From Spirometra erinaceieuropaei (lineage: Eukaryota; Platyhelminthes; Cestoda; Diphyllobothriidea; Diphyllobothriidae), in assembly GCA_902702965.1 (NCBI GenBank), contig CACRXP010000179.1, forward strand, positions 847,316 to 911,315: a stretch of DNA of 64,000 bases. The letters run 5' to 3'. Made by a program: the position numbers and the translations under genes. A model generated the notes under the pieces. That model made no database searches and was not told where the DNA came from. It was given only the letters and a program-made list of their open reading frames with translations. Positions 12,424 to 23,790 of the stretch are shown here, in pieces (position 1 is the first letter of the stretch; each line of letters opens with the position of its first letter).

Positions 12424-12592
12424 GTATGCATAAGTGCAGAAGAAGAGTCGAGCACCGGAACACTTCGTTTATTGTCCTGAGCTTTCAGACTCGTACGGGA
12501 GTCCATCGTAAGAGTCCTGTACGAGTCTGAAAGCTCAGGACAATAAACGATGTGTCCGGTGCTCGACTCTTCTTCTTCACTTACATTTTTTC
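12424..12592. repeat. perfect-stem hairpin repeat
   Basis: Left arm GAAGAAGAGTCGAGCACCGG through CGTTTATTGTCCTGAGC and CAGACTCGTAC is matched by its inverted copy ending CCGGTGCTCGACTCTTC. The arms are about 65-70 bp with a ~15-bp loop. A single-arm relative is at 59455-59530, so it is a dispersed family rather than a local accident. It looks like a miniature inverted-repeat element. Confidence 0.75.
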
Positions 12593-13261
12593 CCATACGG
12601 ATAACCTGTCTCTGTGGTCAGGGGTTTTCGTAACATTTACAAAACGGAAAGATTTTTTCCACGTTGGTTGCCATGGATGAGTTGTGTTGAGGTTCACTCA
12701 GGCTGAATGGCAGGCCTTTGTCCAATTGCGTCCAGAGCTTTTTCAGCTTGAAACACCTTCATAAAAGTCTAAAATGGGTGCGTTTATCATTTCCGGGCGG
12801 ACGGGACAAACAACACGTTGGAACCAGAAACGGTATTCTTATGCGAATCGTCCTCATGAAAGCCCGTGATTACACTAGGCCTTCGTAGATCCCGAATTTG
12901 TAGTTAACAAATAAACTTATGAAGGTGAAGCATTAGTTTCATTAGGGCCGTGCGATAAAAACTCTAAAGCATTAATTAATCAACGTCTTCCAGTTACTTT
13001 CTTTGAGATTAAGTTGCATAGCCTAATTGTCGCAAAAAATTTCCATTTATTTGAGATGCACCAAGGAACGGAAACGGGATAAGATCTATAGAATTATGAG
13101 TTTAAATGCCTAACCTTATTAAAAACAGTGCCGACCATCCACCTCTCCCTCTGACACTGAAGGTAATATTATTTTTAACTACACACACCCAGACTCTTCC
13201 CCCCAAGCCCCAGCTACAGAATAAATTCTGCTTGCTCGCATTTTCCTTTTAATAATTTCTA

Positions 13262-13450
13262 TAGCAATATAAATATATAGGCCTGATGAGAATTTATCGA
13301 AAGCCTACGTATACTCGTCAGATTGTCTTTTCAGTTCTCTAACTATGAATTTTCACAACTGTTAATTTTGTGCATTTTCATTCCTCCATGTAACTGTATT
13401 GGCCTGACGAAGAATTACCGAAAGCATGTGTTTTCCAACCTGACTTTTCT
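13262..13450 (+). ncRNA. two family-B hammerhead-like motifs, ~122 nt apart
   Basis: The first has GGC-CTGATGA, GAATTTATC and GAAA at 13281-13303, but helix III is missing. The second (13395-13440) has TTGGC-CTGACGA, AGAATTACC, GAAA, GCATGTG and TTTTCCAA. Conserved upstream text (TGTTAATTTTGT, CATTCCTCCATGTAACTGTATT) is shared with the copies at 42945 and 43563. Helix II is only about two pairs, so activity is doubtful for these copies. Confidence 0.5.
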
Positions 13451-13639
13451 AGTGTAACCTTGAATTACTTGCGCAATTATGAAAACACCATTATCTTCAG
13501 TTCGATCATTGCAAACATCGATGTCCATCGTGTGCCCACAGGACGATGACTTGCTTATCCAGCTCAGTATCTGCATACTACCTCCCCCTAACCCACCTGG
13601 TTCCGTCGGCGAAACGGTTTAAGGACTATGTTATCACCA

Positions 13640-13740
13640 AGAAAGACAAAGGAGACTGGAATGGCCATTTCTGGCTTATTAGCCGTCGTCAGCCAGTCAT
13701 ACCCAATCCCGAAGTGTGGAACACCTGGGACTCGAGCCAG
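13640..13740 (-). ncRNA. family-A retrozyme part with intact hammerhead 13654-13698
   Basis: The minus strand gives helix I GACTGG, core CTGACGA, stem-loop II C-GGCT-AATA-AGCC-A, core GAAA, a minimal helix III inside ATGGCCAT, the NUH triplet ATT, then CCAGTC, which pairs perfectly with GACTGG. All invariant hammerhead core bases are present. Predicted type I fold, cleavage after ATT. Only the region around the ribozyme and part of the upstream CACTTCGGGATTGGGTATGACT segment remain. A plus-strand unit begins head-to-head at 13733. Confidence 0.75.
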
Positions 13741-14140
13741 AAATGGCCATTCCAGTCCCCTTGTCTTTGTCGGTAATAGCATGCTGCCTATATATCATGC
13801 ACCGCTGTGCGGCTGCTGGTTGGGCTCGAGGGAGAGCCCGTAAGGCACAACGGAACGAGTGAGTTCCGCAAGAACGATCGGTGAGTGCTCACTGCCATTG
13901 TATATTTTCGATCGAAAACCGACAGGGCAGCGGGCTCGTAGCCCAGTGGTTAGAGGCGTGGATTTCTAAACTAACAGGTCGCAAGTTCGAACCTCGGGTG
14001 TTCCACACTTCGGAGTTGGGTAGGACTAGCTGAGGGCGGCTAATAAACCAAAAATGGTCTGGGCTCGACAGAGAGAGCCCGTAAGGCACAACAGAACGAG
14101 TGAGTTCTGTATGAACGATCGGTGGGCAACCCCTACCATG
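13733..14140 (+). repeat. family-A retrozyme unit with tRNA-like module
   Basis: It begins with half a hammerhead (GCCAGAAATGGCCATT|CCAGTC), then GTCTTTGTCGGTAATA, CCGCTGTGCGGCTGCTGG, CGGAACGAGTGAGTTCCG, a tRNA-like part at 13930-13998 (A-box-like TAGCCCAGTGG, B-box-like AGTTCGAACC) and a decayed second hammerhead near 14022-14058 (CTGAGGG, CAAAA). A second partial unit follows from about 14059. This is the full order of the ~307-nt unit. Confidence 0.7.
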
Positions 14141-14957
14141 GTGTAAGTACTATCAGATGTGGGCCCGGGCAAAGTGGTCCGGCGCGTACAGTGAGTCTGT
14201 TTTCCACGGAAGAAAGTGGGCGGCTCGGATCCCGCCTGCATGTGAATGCTATAGAGGGCATGATCAGAAGGGGCCATTTCAGCCCGACTCCATGCTGAAA
14301 GGACGGACTATCCTATCAGTTGACAGCCTTTCATTGGATGGTTCAAGCATGTCGTGTTTATTGCATTCAGAAATGCACTGAAATCCCATGTGGAGGAACT
14401 CCTCGGTACGCTGTCCACGCTGGTTAGTCATCTAGTGTTGGGATTGGGCACATGTGACTGACGTAGAGTGAGCATGCGCCCGGACGTGCCACCACACATG
14501 CACCATATGTAACATTTGTTACGAAAGACGTGGACTTTGCGCAGCCCGGTTAACGCGCACCCTGTCCTAACCGGGGCCCCCTGTCTGTCCAGCGAATCTC
14601 CCGCGCGTCTCCTCGTAGGAGCAATATCAGATGCATAGCGACGATCAAACAAGCACACATAGAGATAAAGCAATATCTTACTTTCACAAAGTTCTTAGAT
14701 GAGGGCGTCACAACTGAGGCTTCTCCCTCAGCTGTAACCTATGGAATTGGTATTATCGGTGCAAAACGTGAGGGATCACAATTACACTAATACTGATTGC
14801 TGTGTCTGATAAATAAACTTAAGATCTTTTTCGATGAGACCTTAAACTTTAGAATGTGAAAAGTAATTTCCTAAGAACAGAACTGATATGTTAGGCTGTT
14901 TGCCCAAAAATTGTGTAATCAGGTTGTCACCGCCTGTGTTTTGCTTGACAGATTCAG

Positions 14958-15245
14958 TTCAGAAATGGAAACAGGTCGATCCCGAGTTCTATTCTCGCGT
15001 ATCTTGGTGATACGAATCACCGAGTCGATGCTAAAGAAGCCTTTCAAGTTGTCTACCGGACACCAGCAAACCTCGCTAGAGGCCCGTGGCATCGGGTGTT
15101 ATCCACAGCCAATGCACTGGGTATACGGCTGGCGAATCCAGCGCTAGGTTGTCGGAGGACGTCTTTTACAGGTGCTCTGTTTCCCGTGGCCAACGCTGAC
15201 CCAGGATGGTTATCACGCGTCATTCTAATCCCCTCGCGACAGTGA
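14958..15245 (+). pseudogene. Penelope-like GIY-YIG endonuclease, C-terminal fragment
   Basis: Reading from about 14964, the frame gives RSIPSSILAYLGDTNHRVD, AKEAFQVVYRTPANLARGP and NALGIRLANPALGCRR. The minus-strand fragment at 43197-43481 has the same order (IPSSIPAHLIDKNHQVHAREAF, AIRLANPVLCCQK). In the intact PLE at 17490 the equivalent is SSITKHLLDSGHSVD and LEAAYIRREKPDLCKQ. The catalytic GIY motif itself is missing, so it is a truncated, non-functional piece. Family-B hammerhead motifs follow on the same strand about 180 nt after the stop. The frame has no ATG of its own. Confidence 0.7.
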
Positions 15246-15640
15246 TGTGTGCTCTACGCACCCGACTTACAAACATCACTCACAACCTACGTAACCCCCC
15301 TTTCTCCAATGATCATAGCACGCCGACCTCGTCATACGACCGGCGTGGGTACGATGACTGTCAATAGCCCCTGATTCACCTATAAACCCCGTAAAAATCT
15401 TATATTTTCAAATGCTATGTAACTATATTGGCCTGATGATGAGTTATCGAACCCACCAACTCCACCGTCCTCAACACGCTGACTCCGTCATGCGGACGGC
15501 GTGGGAACATGGAGTCGGATTACCCCTGCCCCTGGGACGCATTTATATCCTGTCTACAATTAGAATGACTATTACCCATGTAAATGTATCGGCCGGATGA
15601 TGAGTTACCGAAAACATATGTTCACCAACTGACTCTTAAA
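15246..15640 (+). ncRNA. PLE 3' tail with two family-B hammerhead motifs 161 nt apart
   Basis: The first motif (15428-15458) has TTGG-CCTGATGA but GAAC instead of GAAA. The second (15585-15630) has CGGATGA (core U4 changed), GAAA, ACATATGTTC and ACCAA. A CACGCCGACCTCGTCAT segment before the first recurs after the endonuclease fragment at 43080. Both are probably inactive. Confidence 0.55.
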
Positions 15641-17011
15641 ACAATTATTTGCCAAATTGACATTCCAAGTCAAATTTATTGTCCCAAATATAAACTTTTA
15701 GTTTCCAACATTTATGTCAAACCATCTTCTCAGACCTGATCTGAAGCAACGAGAATTCTTAAGGACAAGATTGCTTCGGTCATCTCAGAAAACAGGGAAT
15801 CTTCCCGCCAACAGCTAGCAATATACACTATTCACGAGCAACGCCAGGAAGTAAGTAATGTGTGTTCATGTAGATGATGTGACGTGCGTTACTAGCCATA
15901 ACCGGATTGAAGTCATTCCCAAATCATACCTAGTAAGATCTAAATAGGTTAACTCCGCGATTAATTTGCCATATGTAGATGCCAATCTCAGTTTTGATTT
16001 AACTCTGGGACAAACTGCTTCAGTTTTTGAGTTATGATCCTCGAAGTGGGTCAGATACTAAGGGGCAATAAGTTTCCACCAGCTTGCGAAAAAAGCAAAT
16101 AAAAACATAATCCCGGTCTGCTGACTTCAGCCAAATATTCCCGAGTTAAAAAAGAAATGTCTGCCATCTGCATGTAAATTCTGACCTGACAATCTATGGC
16201 CAAAGAGAAGAGCTCCGACCCGTCTTGTAATTTTCGAAATCGGCGAACATAAATTCTATATTATTATTGGTTTTCAGATTATAACAGGCTCATTTGTGAG
16301 CATACAGTCCTATAATAACTAGGACTGCGTAAAGAGCACGACCTGATGTTAGCATATGGCTGGTTAAAGGGCAGAATTCTACCAGAAAGAGCGACTGTTT
16401 TTGTCGCGGGCAGACTGTCTGCTGCACGCAAACCACCGCTTCGTCTACCTAGGAAGTAAATTTCTGGTACGGGAATAATTTAACTGCCTAAAAAGTGACA
16501 TCCCCTTTCCCACTGACTGGATGCTCAGACGAAAGATAAGGTTCCTTAATTAATAAGGCTTGTCTTTGTTGCTTTGCTTCGTCGACAACTGGATAAAAAG
16601 CCGCAATTACACCACCTGTTGATGCGCTTCGGAATTTACCTTCAGTCATTTAAAGCCAGGTGTCGGCTTGTATGTTTATCAAAACAGCAGAGTTTAGGTC
16701 GTCGTAGAAACAGTATGCCCTGCGAATGGTAGACAACGGGTTTCGGTTCAAGGCTAAAATTTTATTTAAAGGCCACGGTTAGATGAGCTAGGCGATTTTG
16801 AGCAATATGTCAGGGGCAAATTAGGAAAAAGTGCGGTCTGGCGAACTGCCTCGAGAAAACTAAGTGGTTTGCGCAAAATCAGCAAAAACTGAGATGCCGT
16901 ACAGACGACTCAGAGAGCTGAACAACTTTCTGCTGACTAATAAGCGGATTCATAAAGGTATTTTTGAGTAAATAAAACAGGTCTTGGATAATTTCGATTA
17001 AATCCCACGGA

Positions 17012-17139
17012 TTTAAAGCAAGCAAGGACAGCAGAATTTAATGGTACCACAAAATTTCGCGACGGCTTCTCAACTGCTGCCGGTCGTTGCATAACAGAAG
17101 TAACAAGTGAGAAAGGTACAAAGGTTTGAATTTCGACAG
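17012..17139 (-). repeat. inverted 5' stub of the PLE
   Basis: The sequence TTTAAAGCAAGCAAGGACAG through GGTTTGAATTTCGACAG is the reverse complement of the end of the 3' terminal repeat. Such stubs arise when PLE tandem copies are resolved during insertion. Confidence 0.85.
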
Positions 17140-17551
17140 AGTTCGAGCACGAACTGCATGGTTATTGCGCTACCTGGAGGCAGCCTATATACGGCGGGAG
17201 AAACCCGACCTATGTAAACAGTTAGACCACGTGGTCAACCTCAGCTTGCCCTGGTAGACCCGAGCCCCCTTTTGAGTTTCGAAATCCCTCGGCATGCCTA
17301 GTTCTCCATTTTTATTCCTATGTTGCATTTTGAAGTTACCATTTTATCGATTAGCCCACGCGCAGTACACGTTGACCTTGCTGTTTTACATCGATTTTCT
17401 CTGTCGAAATTCAAACCTTTGTACCTTTCTCACTTGTTATTTCTGTTCTGCAACGACCGGCAGCAGTTGAGAAGCCGTCGCGAAATTTTGTGGTACCATT
17501 AAATTCTGCTGTCCTTGCTTGCTTTGAATTCATTCCGGGGAAATATTCCTT
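17140..17551 (+). repeat. PLE direct terminal repeat, 5' copy
   Basis: About 412 bp, from AGTTCGAGCACGAACT to GAAATATTCCTT. It includes the last ~38 codons and stop of an endonuclease frame (compare 19798-19915), because the repeat overlaps the coding end. The ATG used for the pol frame at 17490 lies inside it. Confidence 0.85.
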
Positions 17552-19915
17552 CAAGTTTCTCAAACAGCGCCTCCCCTCAGACATTATTAAGTCCTTAGAA
17601 AGGGTTTTACAACTACGATGCAGAATAACGAAGGAGAATACACGTGTTGAATTTCTTCAGAGTTGCATAAACAGCAAGGAGTATCCTGTGGAATTTTACA
17701 AGATCCTGCGTCGAGGGAGATTACGTCCAACCTTTAAAAATCTTGACCGTCTTGCGCGATCAAAAATAGAGGACTCAGTTGATGTTGTCGACCGCAGCAA
17801 ATTTCATCTGGACCAATCGATGCATGTTCTCGATAAGATAAGTGCCTTTTGTTGGTTAATGTTCATTAAACACTCATGCATCATACAAAAGAAGACTAGA
17901 GAGTCATTTCTTTTTAAATTAATGAAGTCAGTAAAAAGGAAGCCTACGGACGATATTTTTCCCCAGAACTCCGATGAGGTTCTTCTTAATATATCGGACA
18001 TCAAACTTACTAAGCTACAAACCGAGGCTCTATCACTAGGACTCGACTTTTGTGTGCCAAACCGAAGAATTAGCCCTGTCGAAATTGAGGCTCAATTCGA
18101 AGACTTGAATTCGCAACTGTCCGACCTAATACCCAGATCCACAGATGACGTAGGTTGGCTGAAAGCAAAACTAGTGGACATTTGTCATCAGTATCGTAAA
18201 GCTCCAATAACGCAACAAACACCAATTACTAAAGAACACATGCCTGCCCTAGCTGCATTGAAGCGGCATGAACAAATAGTCATTTCCAAGCCTGATAAAG
18301 GCCACGGGGTTGTCATTCTTAACCGGAGAGACTACGTAAACAAAATGGAATCCATTTTAGACGATCCTAGTAAGTTTCGTCTCGAAACGCAAGTGAAAGA
18401 TGAAACCAAGGCAGTGGAAGAATCCGCCTGGAAAATAATTAAACAATTGTTGGACAATAATCGGATTGATGAAAAAACCGCTCTATCCTTGAAACCGCGG
18501 GGAACATGTATCCCCAGACTATATGGATTGCCAAAGACGCATAAAAAGGACATACCTCAACGACCAATTCTATGTCCAATTCACCCCAACACAGACTAGC
18601 ACAGTGGCTTGTCAATGAAATAGAGCCAATACGACACCTATTTTCAACTAACACAATAAAAGACAGTTTCCCGTTTATTGAAGAAATGAAACATCAGAAC
18701 ATTTCCAACAAAACTATGATATCTTTGGACGTTGCATCACTATTTACAAATGTACCGCTGGATGAGACTATCGATATCATATGCGACCATGCGTCTAAAA
18801 CCCGCCTGTCACCCGAAATATTACGTGACCTGTTGAAACTATGCACGAAAAACGTTCAATTTCTGTTCAATGGACAGATATACAGACAAATTGATGGAGT
18901 GGCAATGGGAAGTCCACTTGGTCCAACCCTTGCTGACATTTTATGGGTCACCTAGAAGAAAAGTTCTCAGAAGGATTGAATAGGAAAACACTGTACAAAA
19001 GATATGTAGATGACATTTTTGCTATTGTTGATAACGACGATGAAGCCGAAGACCTACTTTTTGCCATGAACAGTCTCCATCCTAAGATTAGATTCACAAT
19101 GGAGAAGGAGCAGTGCAACAAGCTCTCTTTCCTGGATGTCCTCATGACTAGACAGGAAGATGGTTCAATACGGCGATCTGTTTTCCACAAAAACACATGG
19201 AAAGGCCAATACCTACACTTCTTGAGCTTTGTGCCGGTACAACGAAAGCGAAATTTGGTTTACACTATTCCAAAGAGCAAGAAAGATTTGCTCCATTGAA
19301 ACGCTGGATGATGAAATTTCTTGCCTAAAAACAGCTTTGCTTAAACGGGGATATCCAACACGATTCATCGAAAAGTACAGCAACACTTTGCGGCCAAAAT
19401 TGACGCAGCAATCTGTTCCGAAGAAGCCCGTTATAATATCCTTACCCTTTAGGGGCGACAACATCTCCAATACCATCAAGCGGCAATTGAGATGCACTAT
19501 TGAAAGAACTTACAACGCAGCTTAACTCATCTTCTACAGTTCTACTAAGGCTATCGAAGTTCAACGGGCGAAGGATGCCTTGCCATTGCACGCCACGTCA
19601 AATTGTGTTTACGAATTTACATGTACTTGTGGATGCAAGTACATTGGGCGAACGCAAAGACAACTGGCAGCCAGAGCAGTTGAGCAACTGCCTAAATGGC
19701 TTCTAAAGCAGGAGAACAAGACTCCACGGTCTTCCATTACAAAACATCTCCTTGATAGTGGCCATTCGGTTGACCCTAAGACGTCTTTTCGAGTATTAGT
19801 TCGAGCACGAACTACTCGGTTATTGCGCTACCTGGAGGCAGCCTATATACGGCGGGAGAAACCCGACCTATGTAAACAGTTAGACCACGTGGTCAACCTC
19901 AGCTTGCCCTGGTAG
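17490..19915 (+). pseudogene. PLE reverse transcriptase with GIY-YIG endonuclease, broken
   Basis: The protein would copy element RNA at a nicked target. Order seen: an N-terminal region of ~200 residues; KPDKGHGVVILNRRDY and RLYGLPKTHK (PLE RT motifs, near 18290 and 18520); SLDVASLFTNVP (18724); GVAMGSPLGP (18896); catalytic YVDD (19003-19014); LSFLDVLMTR; then the endonuclease CVYEFTCTCGCKYIGRT (from 19604) with catalytic Tyr, Arg and the downstream Glu in LEAAYIRREKP. Breaks: one base appears lost at about 18570, one lost at about 18941, one gained near 19258, and there is an in-frame TAA at 19523-19525. Motifs on either side of each break are intact. The start is uncertain because 17490 lies in the terminal repeat. 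Confidence 0.9.
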
Positions 19916-20210
19916 ACCCGAGCCCCCTTTTGAGTTTCGAAATCCCTCGGCATGCCTAGTTCTCCATTTTTATTCCTATGTTGCATTTTGAAGTTACCAT
20001 TTTATCGATTAGCCCACGCGCAGTACACGTTGACCTTGCTGTTTTACATCGATTTTCTCTGTCGAAATTCAAACCTTTGTACCTTTCTCACTTGTTATTT
20101 CTGTTCTGCAACGACCGGCAGCAGTTGAGAAGCCGTCGCGAAATTTTGTGGTACCATTAAATTCTGCTGTCCTTGCTTGCTTTAAATTCATTCCGGAGAA
20201 ATATTCCTTT
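19798..20210 (+). repeat. PLE direct terminal repeat, 3' copy
   Basis: Matches 17140-17551 with only scattered differences (for example CGAACTACTCGG against CGAACTGCATGG). It contains the endonuclease C-terminus and stop at 19913-19915 and ends against the 14-bp target duplication. Confidence 0.85.
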
Positions 20211-20600
20211 AAATCCCACGGAAACATCCTGAGGAGTCATACCGCTTCCAAAGACACCGAAAGACTGATTTTCTGAGATAAACATGTTTTCTTACTCTTT
20301 ACTCCACCAGAAAATCATGTTATTGGTGTTTTGATTTTTTGTCAAGAAAGTAAACGTATAACCTACTTTTTGAATACTGTTTGTTCTCAGCCTGCTTTTG
20401 GGGAGCGCATATGCAAAGCCCATGCTTTCTGCGTTATTAGGACAAAATTGTTTCACCTTAACCGCCGTGAAAATGTGGGCGAGTATTGCTGACCTTCCAA
20501 TATTATCACGAAACCATATATGCAGACAGAGTATCAAGCTTATTTTAAAAAAAAACATTTTTATAAGCTGAGTAGTTCGCACACATTGCATCGAACTCAC

Positions 20601-20708
20601 CCGTTGTTTATTTTTGTCTAGATAGCGCAGTCCAAAGTATTCTCTTTCGAGTACGCCACCGATGCGATCGAGCACTTTATCGAACAGCCACTGGCCTAAG
20701 ACGGCAGC
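20601..20708 (-). CDS. FERM gene exon: F1 lobe, helix and YFGLRY motif
   Basis: This exon is 108 bp, exactly 36 codons, phase 0 at both ends. The acceptor is AAATTTTAG|GCTGCC and the donor CGG|GTGAGT. It encodes VLGQWLFDKVLDRIG, then EREYFGLRYLDKNKQR. This is the classic F1 pattern: G-Q-x-L-x-D-x-V helix, then Y-F-G-L and a D-K/N turn. A stop-free frame also runs past the donor, but the family match ends at KQR, which fixes the splice site. The PLE insertion at 16998-20222 ends only about 380 bp downstream of this exon within the same intron, so it may have come close to disrupting splicing. Confidence 0.9.
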
Positions 20709-20979
20709 CTAAAATTTAAAACGACAAAAAATGCAATTCAATGTAATTCTTCCTTATGCGCTTTGACTGCGCACATATCATTTCAAAGTCAATTTCAAGA
20801 GATCTTTTGAATGCGTTCGCCCCTTGCGCTGAGCTTTAATGATTTCTTAGGTAAGCATCCGGTTGTCCAGGGCCTTCGTTTTAACTATTTTACACTAAAA
20901 GAGAAACAACGTCTTCGAACAATTTATAGTCATTTAAGCCCATGAACAATAAGGAGTGTGAGCATGCAACTACCGCAAA

Positions 20980-21977
20980 TACAGTAGATGTGCTAACTCA
21001 TGAAATGTCAACCAAAATTTCGAAATGCGTTCTCGTTTCGAAAAGACAAATTAAGTAATGTTGTAAAACTAATCATGATGCAGCATAAATCTATAATTAC
21101 CCAGTTACTTCAGGGCGTCGGTTTTCGAAAGAACTTATTCTCGGCTGCATGCAAGATCTTTACTCTGCAAAAAATGACTACTTACGTAGTATGCAATTTT
21201 CTCATTGATTTTCTATACCCTTGAAAATTCAATTATATTTCATGGAAAACATGTATAGAAATATTCATTCTTTTACTTATTCGGTAGAAAATCACGTCTT
21301 CTCCCAATTTCATACTCAAAAGGAGAGTATAATTCGGTTTTAAAAAAGTTTCTAATTGTGAGATTTTTTAATACCGTTAAATGGCCGTTTATGAAACGTG
21401 ATGTAACTGCATTTACGAATGTGGCTTGTAAAGTTAACAATATTGCTCAAATCCACTGCTTAATTTTATGAACCTCATATGGTCTCCTCTTAACACCATA
21501 GAGAAATTGATGGTTTTCCGTACACGGAAAATATATAGCTTGTAGTTTTGAAACCCTGAATGCAAGTGTAACAGCAGGTCGGGTTCAAAATTATTCGGGA
21601 ATTAGAAAAGTTTTTTACAACCGAATTATACTCTTCTTTTCAGCATGAAATTGAAAGAAGACGTGATTTTCTACCGAATAAGTAAAAGAATGAATATTTT
21701 TATGCATGTTTTCCATGAAATATAATTAAATTTTCAAGGGTATCGAAAATCTATGAGAAAATTGCATACTACTTAAGTAGTCATTTTTGCAGAGTATAGA
21801 TTTTACATGCAGCCGAAAATAAGTTATTTCAAAAGCCGACACCCTGAGATAACTGTATCATTATAGATTTATGCTGCATCATGATTGGTTTTACAACACT
21901 ACTTAATTACTCTTTTGGAAACGAGAACGCATTTCGAAATTTTGGTTGACATTTCATGAGTTAGAACATCTACTGTA
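20980..21977. mobile_element. TA-flanked foldback element, full length ~1 kb
   Basis: Ends are TA|CAGTAGATGTGCTAACTC and GAACATCTACTG|TA. The two ~360-bp inverted arms flank a ~300-bp unpaired centre (from ATTGTGAGATTTTTTAATACCG to GGTCGGGTTCAAAATTATTCG). It lies just upstream of the FERM exon at 20601-20708, within the 26.9-kb intron. Confidence 0.85.
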
Positions 21978-22429
21978 TATATGCATTCACACTTCCTAAA
22001 TTGCGTGAGATTCGAGTGTCCTTTGTGGGTGACAGATCGTGCGTATGGCACACGCAGCCGGGCTCTCCAATTCTCTCAACCACTGCGCCCAATGGCGCGC
22101 ATCAGAAATCTGACAGTCTCGTACAGTGGACCGGTATCTAAGAGATCGAAGAGAGAGAGAGAGAGCGATCGACGCCTTTAGCCCACATTCCTTACTAAGA
22201 ACAGTCTGGTGTGCTTGAATCTATCACGGTGCTCTAAAAGCCACGGCCGAAAAGACTGCCATTTGACGAGCTAAATCTGTCTTCCTATCGGAACGCAGAG
22301 TCAGATTGTAGTGTCGCCTTCTTAATGTGGCCTTTATGGTACCTCAACTCACTTATTCTTCGAGTCATCCGGCTCCTTTCATTCTATCTGAAACCCTGGT
22401 TTTTGTGCGCAAACCAGGGGGTGTGATGG

Positions 22430-22640
22430 CATGCCCAAACACAGGTTCACGAAATGTCAGCCACCTGCGTCCGATTCAGTCCCCAATCTCCCTTTGCTCG
22501 CCCTTGACACTGGGCCCAGGAGGATGGGAGAAGAGAGAGTGCACGAAATGCAGCGTAAGTCGACCATCACTGCAGGGTTACTTAAGTGCAAGTCACCGTC
22601 CCCCCCGCCCATCTTGTTGTGGGGTACACAATTTAACCAC
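22430..22640 (+). repeat. GC-rich interspersed repeat (plus, diverged)
   Basis: CTTGACACTGGGCCCAGGAGGATGGGAG, GTGCACGAAATGCAGCGTAAG and GTGCAAGTCACC follow the order of the copy at 10540. The open frame over it (22327-22854) is not conserved in other copies. Confidence 0.55.
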
Positions 22641-23509
22641 TTTCAGAAACGATGGTCAAACTGTCACCTCCATAGTCACATTTCAAAGAGAAAACAAAAA
22701 GATTTATTCCGAAAATCCATCATATTCGTGTTTTGACCTCTTGACCTCCGACAAATTGCTTGTAGCCTGTTGGAAAAGAACATTCTCCACTGTGAATGAA
22801 ATATTAACCACTCAGTTTTCGACTCCTGTTTACAGTCATTGTAAAAGAAGTTAATATGATGTGGCCTATCTCTGGGACTGTTTTATACATAATTGACTGG
22901 AAAAATAGTATAAAGGCTCTAACTTCAAAATTTCGATACAGAGGACGGGAAAATGACAGCGTAAAGGCTGCACCAGTTTCCAGACAAGGCACATTTGCCC
23001 ACCAGGTAGCTGAAGAAAGATGACAGCCAGAACAAACCAAGGGAAATATTCTTCGAAAAATCGCGCGGGTAAGCTTTTGAAAGTGAGCGGCCATTCGTGC
23101 CTGCCTCTACCCACCCAGGCGTGTTTTGTTGCTTTAACGGGACAAATTGATCACTTACATAAAACCGAATTTCATCATTTTCCCCGTTGTGACAATTCAC
23201 AATGCCGTTATTTTACAGGTAAACGTGCCAGCCGGGAAATCTCACGCAATCCAAAGTCTTCCCATGTTATTAACTGCTTGTCGCATTCACTGATATTGGT
23301 GTCTGCAGCGATGGCCTCTTAGGCCTTTAAAGTCCATCTTCTTCTTGTTTTAGGTAAACTAATGACGATCGCGGTGTTTTTTATGTCTCACATAGTTGCT
23401 CCTTCCCTCAACAAAAAATATTTTATTCGAATATAGTTTGTTACGGCCGCACAACTGGTCGCCTTCAGTCTGTTACGTACCTTGGAGGAGGAATGTTTCG
23501 AATGCACAT

Positions 23510-23790
23510 GTACTCTTATCAGCAGAGCGGCCCAGTCTCCATCGACAGTTCGACCGTCCTATCCGACGACGGCCACAGTGTGCTCCACAGCAAGCTGGAA
23601 CAGGCACAGAGACTCGTGCGTAAATTAGCAAGAGAACATCTTCGCAACATCTACCGCATACTCCCCTCCTCCCCACCTGGGCCCGGTGTCAAGGCAATCA
23701 AGAAGACGGAGAAGTAGGCGGGAGAGAGCGCAGGTGGTTGACGCGGCCGAACCTGCACCTAGGCGTACCACCACGCCCCTTGGTGCAAAA
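23510..23790 (-). repeat. GC-rich interspersed repeat (minus)
   Basis: The reverse complement gives TCTTCTTGATTGCCTTGACACC, CAGGTGGGGAGGAGGG, TGCGGTAGATGTTGCGAAG and CTGTGGAGCACACTGTGG, as in the copy at 10540. Confidence 0.65.

Larger units (their letters stand above)
10462..16997. other. left part of the 10.1-kb FERM intron
   Basis: Besides the repeats listed separately, long stretches (10750-12420, 15650-16990) contain nothing I recognise. Confidence 0.5.
16998..20222 (+). mobile_element. Penelope-like element, full length but inactivated
   Basis: Flanked by a 14-bp target duplication TTAAATCCCACGGA at 16998-17011 and 20209-20222. The left end starts with an inverted copy (17012-17139) of part of the 3' terminal repeat (about 20059-20186). 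Then come a direct terminal repeat 17140-17551, the RT plus endonuclease frame, and the second direct repeat 19798-20210. An inverted stub followed by pseudo-LTRs is characteristic of PLEs. The two direct repeats are almost identical, suggesting a recent insertion. It lies in the 10.1-kb intron of the FERM gene, in the opposite orientation to the gene. No clear hammerhead was found in its repeats. Confidence 0.9.

Noticed and set aside
13925..13998. tRNA gene candidate
   Set aside because: Same reason: it is a module of the repeated unit with a degenerate acceptor stem.
17140..17551. Hammerhead within the terminal repeats of the 17-20 kb PLE
   Set aside because: I looked for CTGANGA ... GAAA on both strands and found no acceptable match.
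22327..22854. 175-aa plus-strand open frame as a gene
   Set aside because: It overlaps the GC-rich interspersed repeat, has no domain and is not conserved in the other repeat copies.
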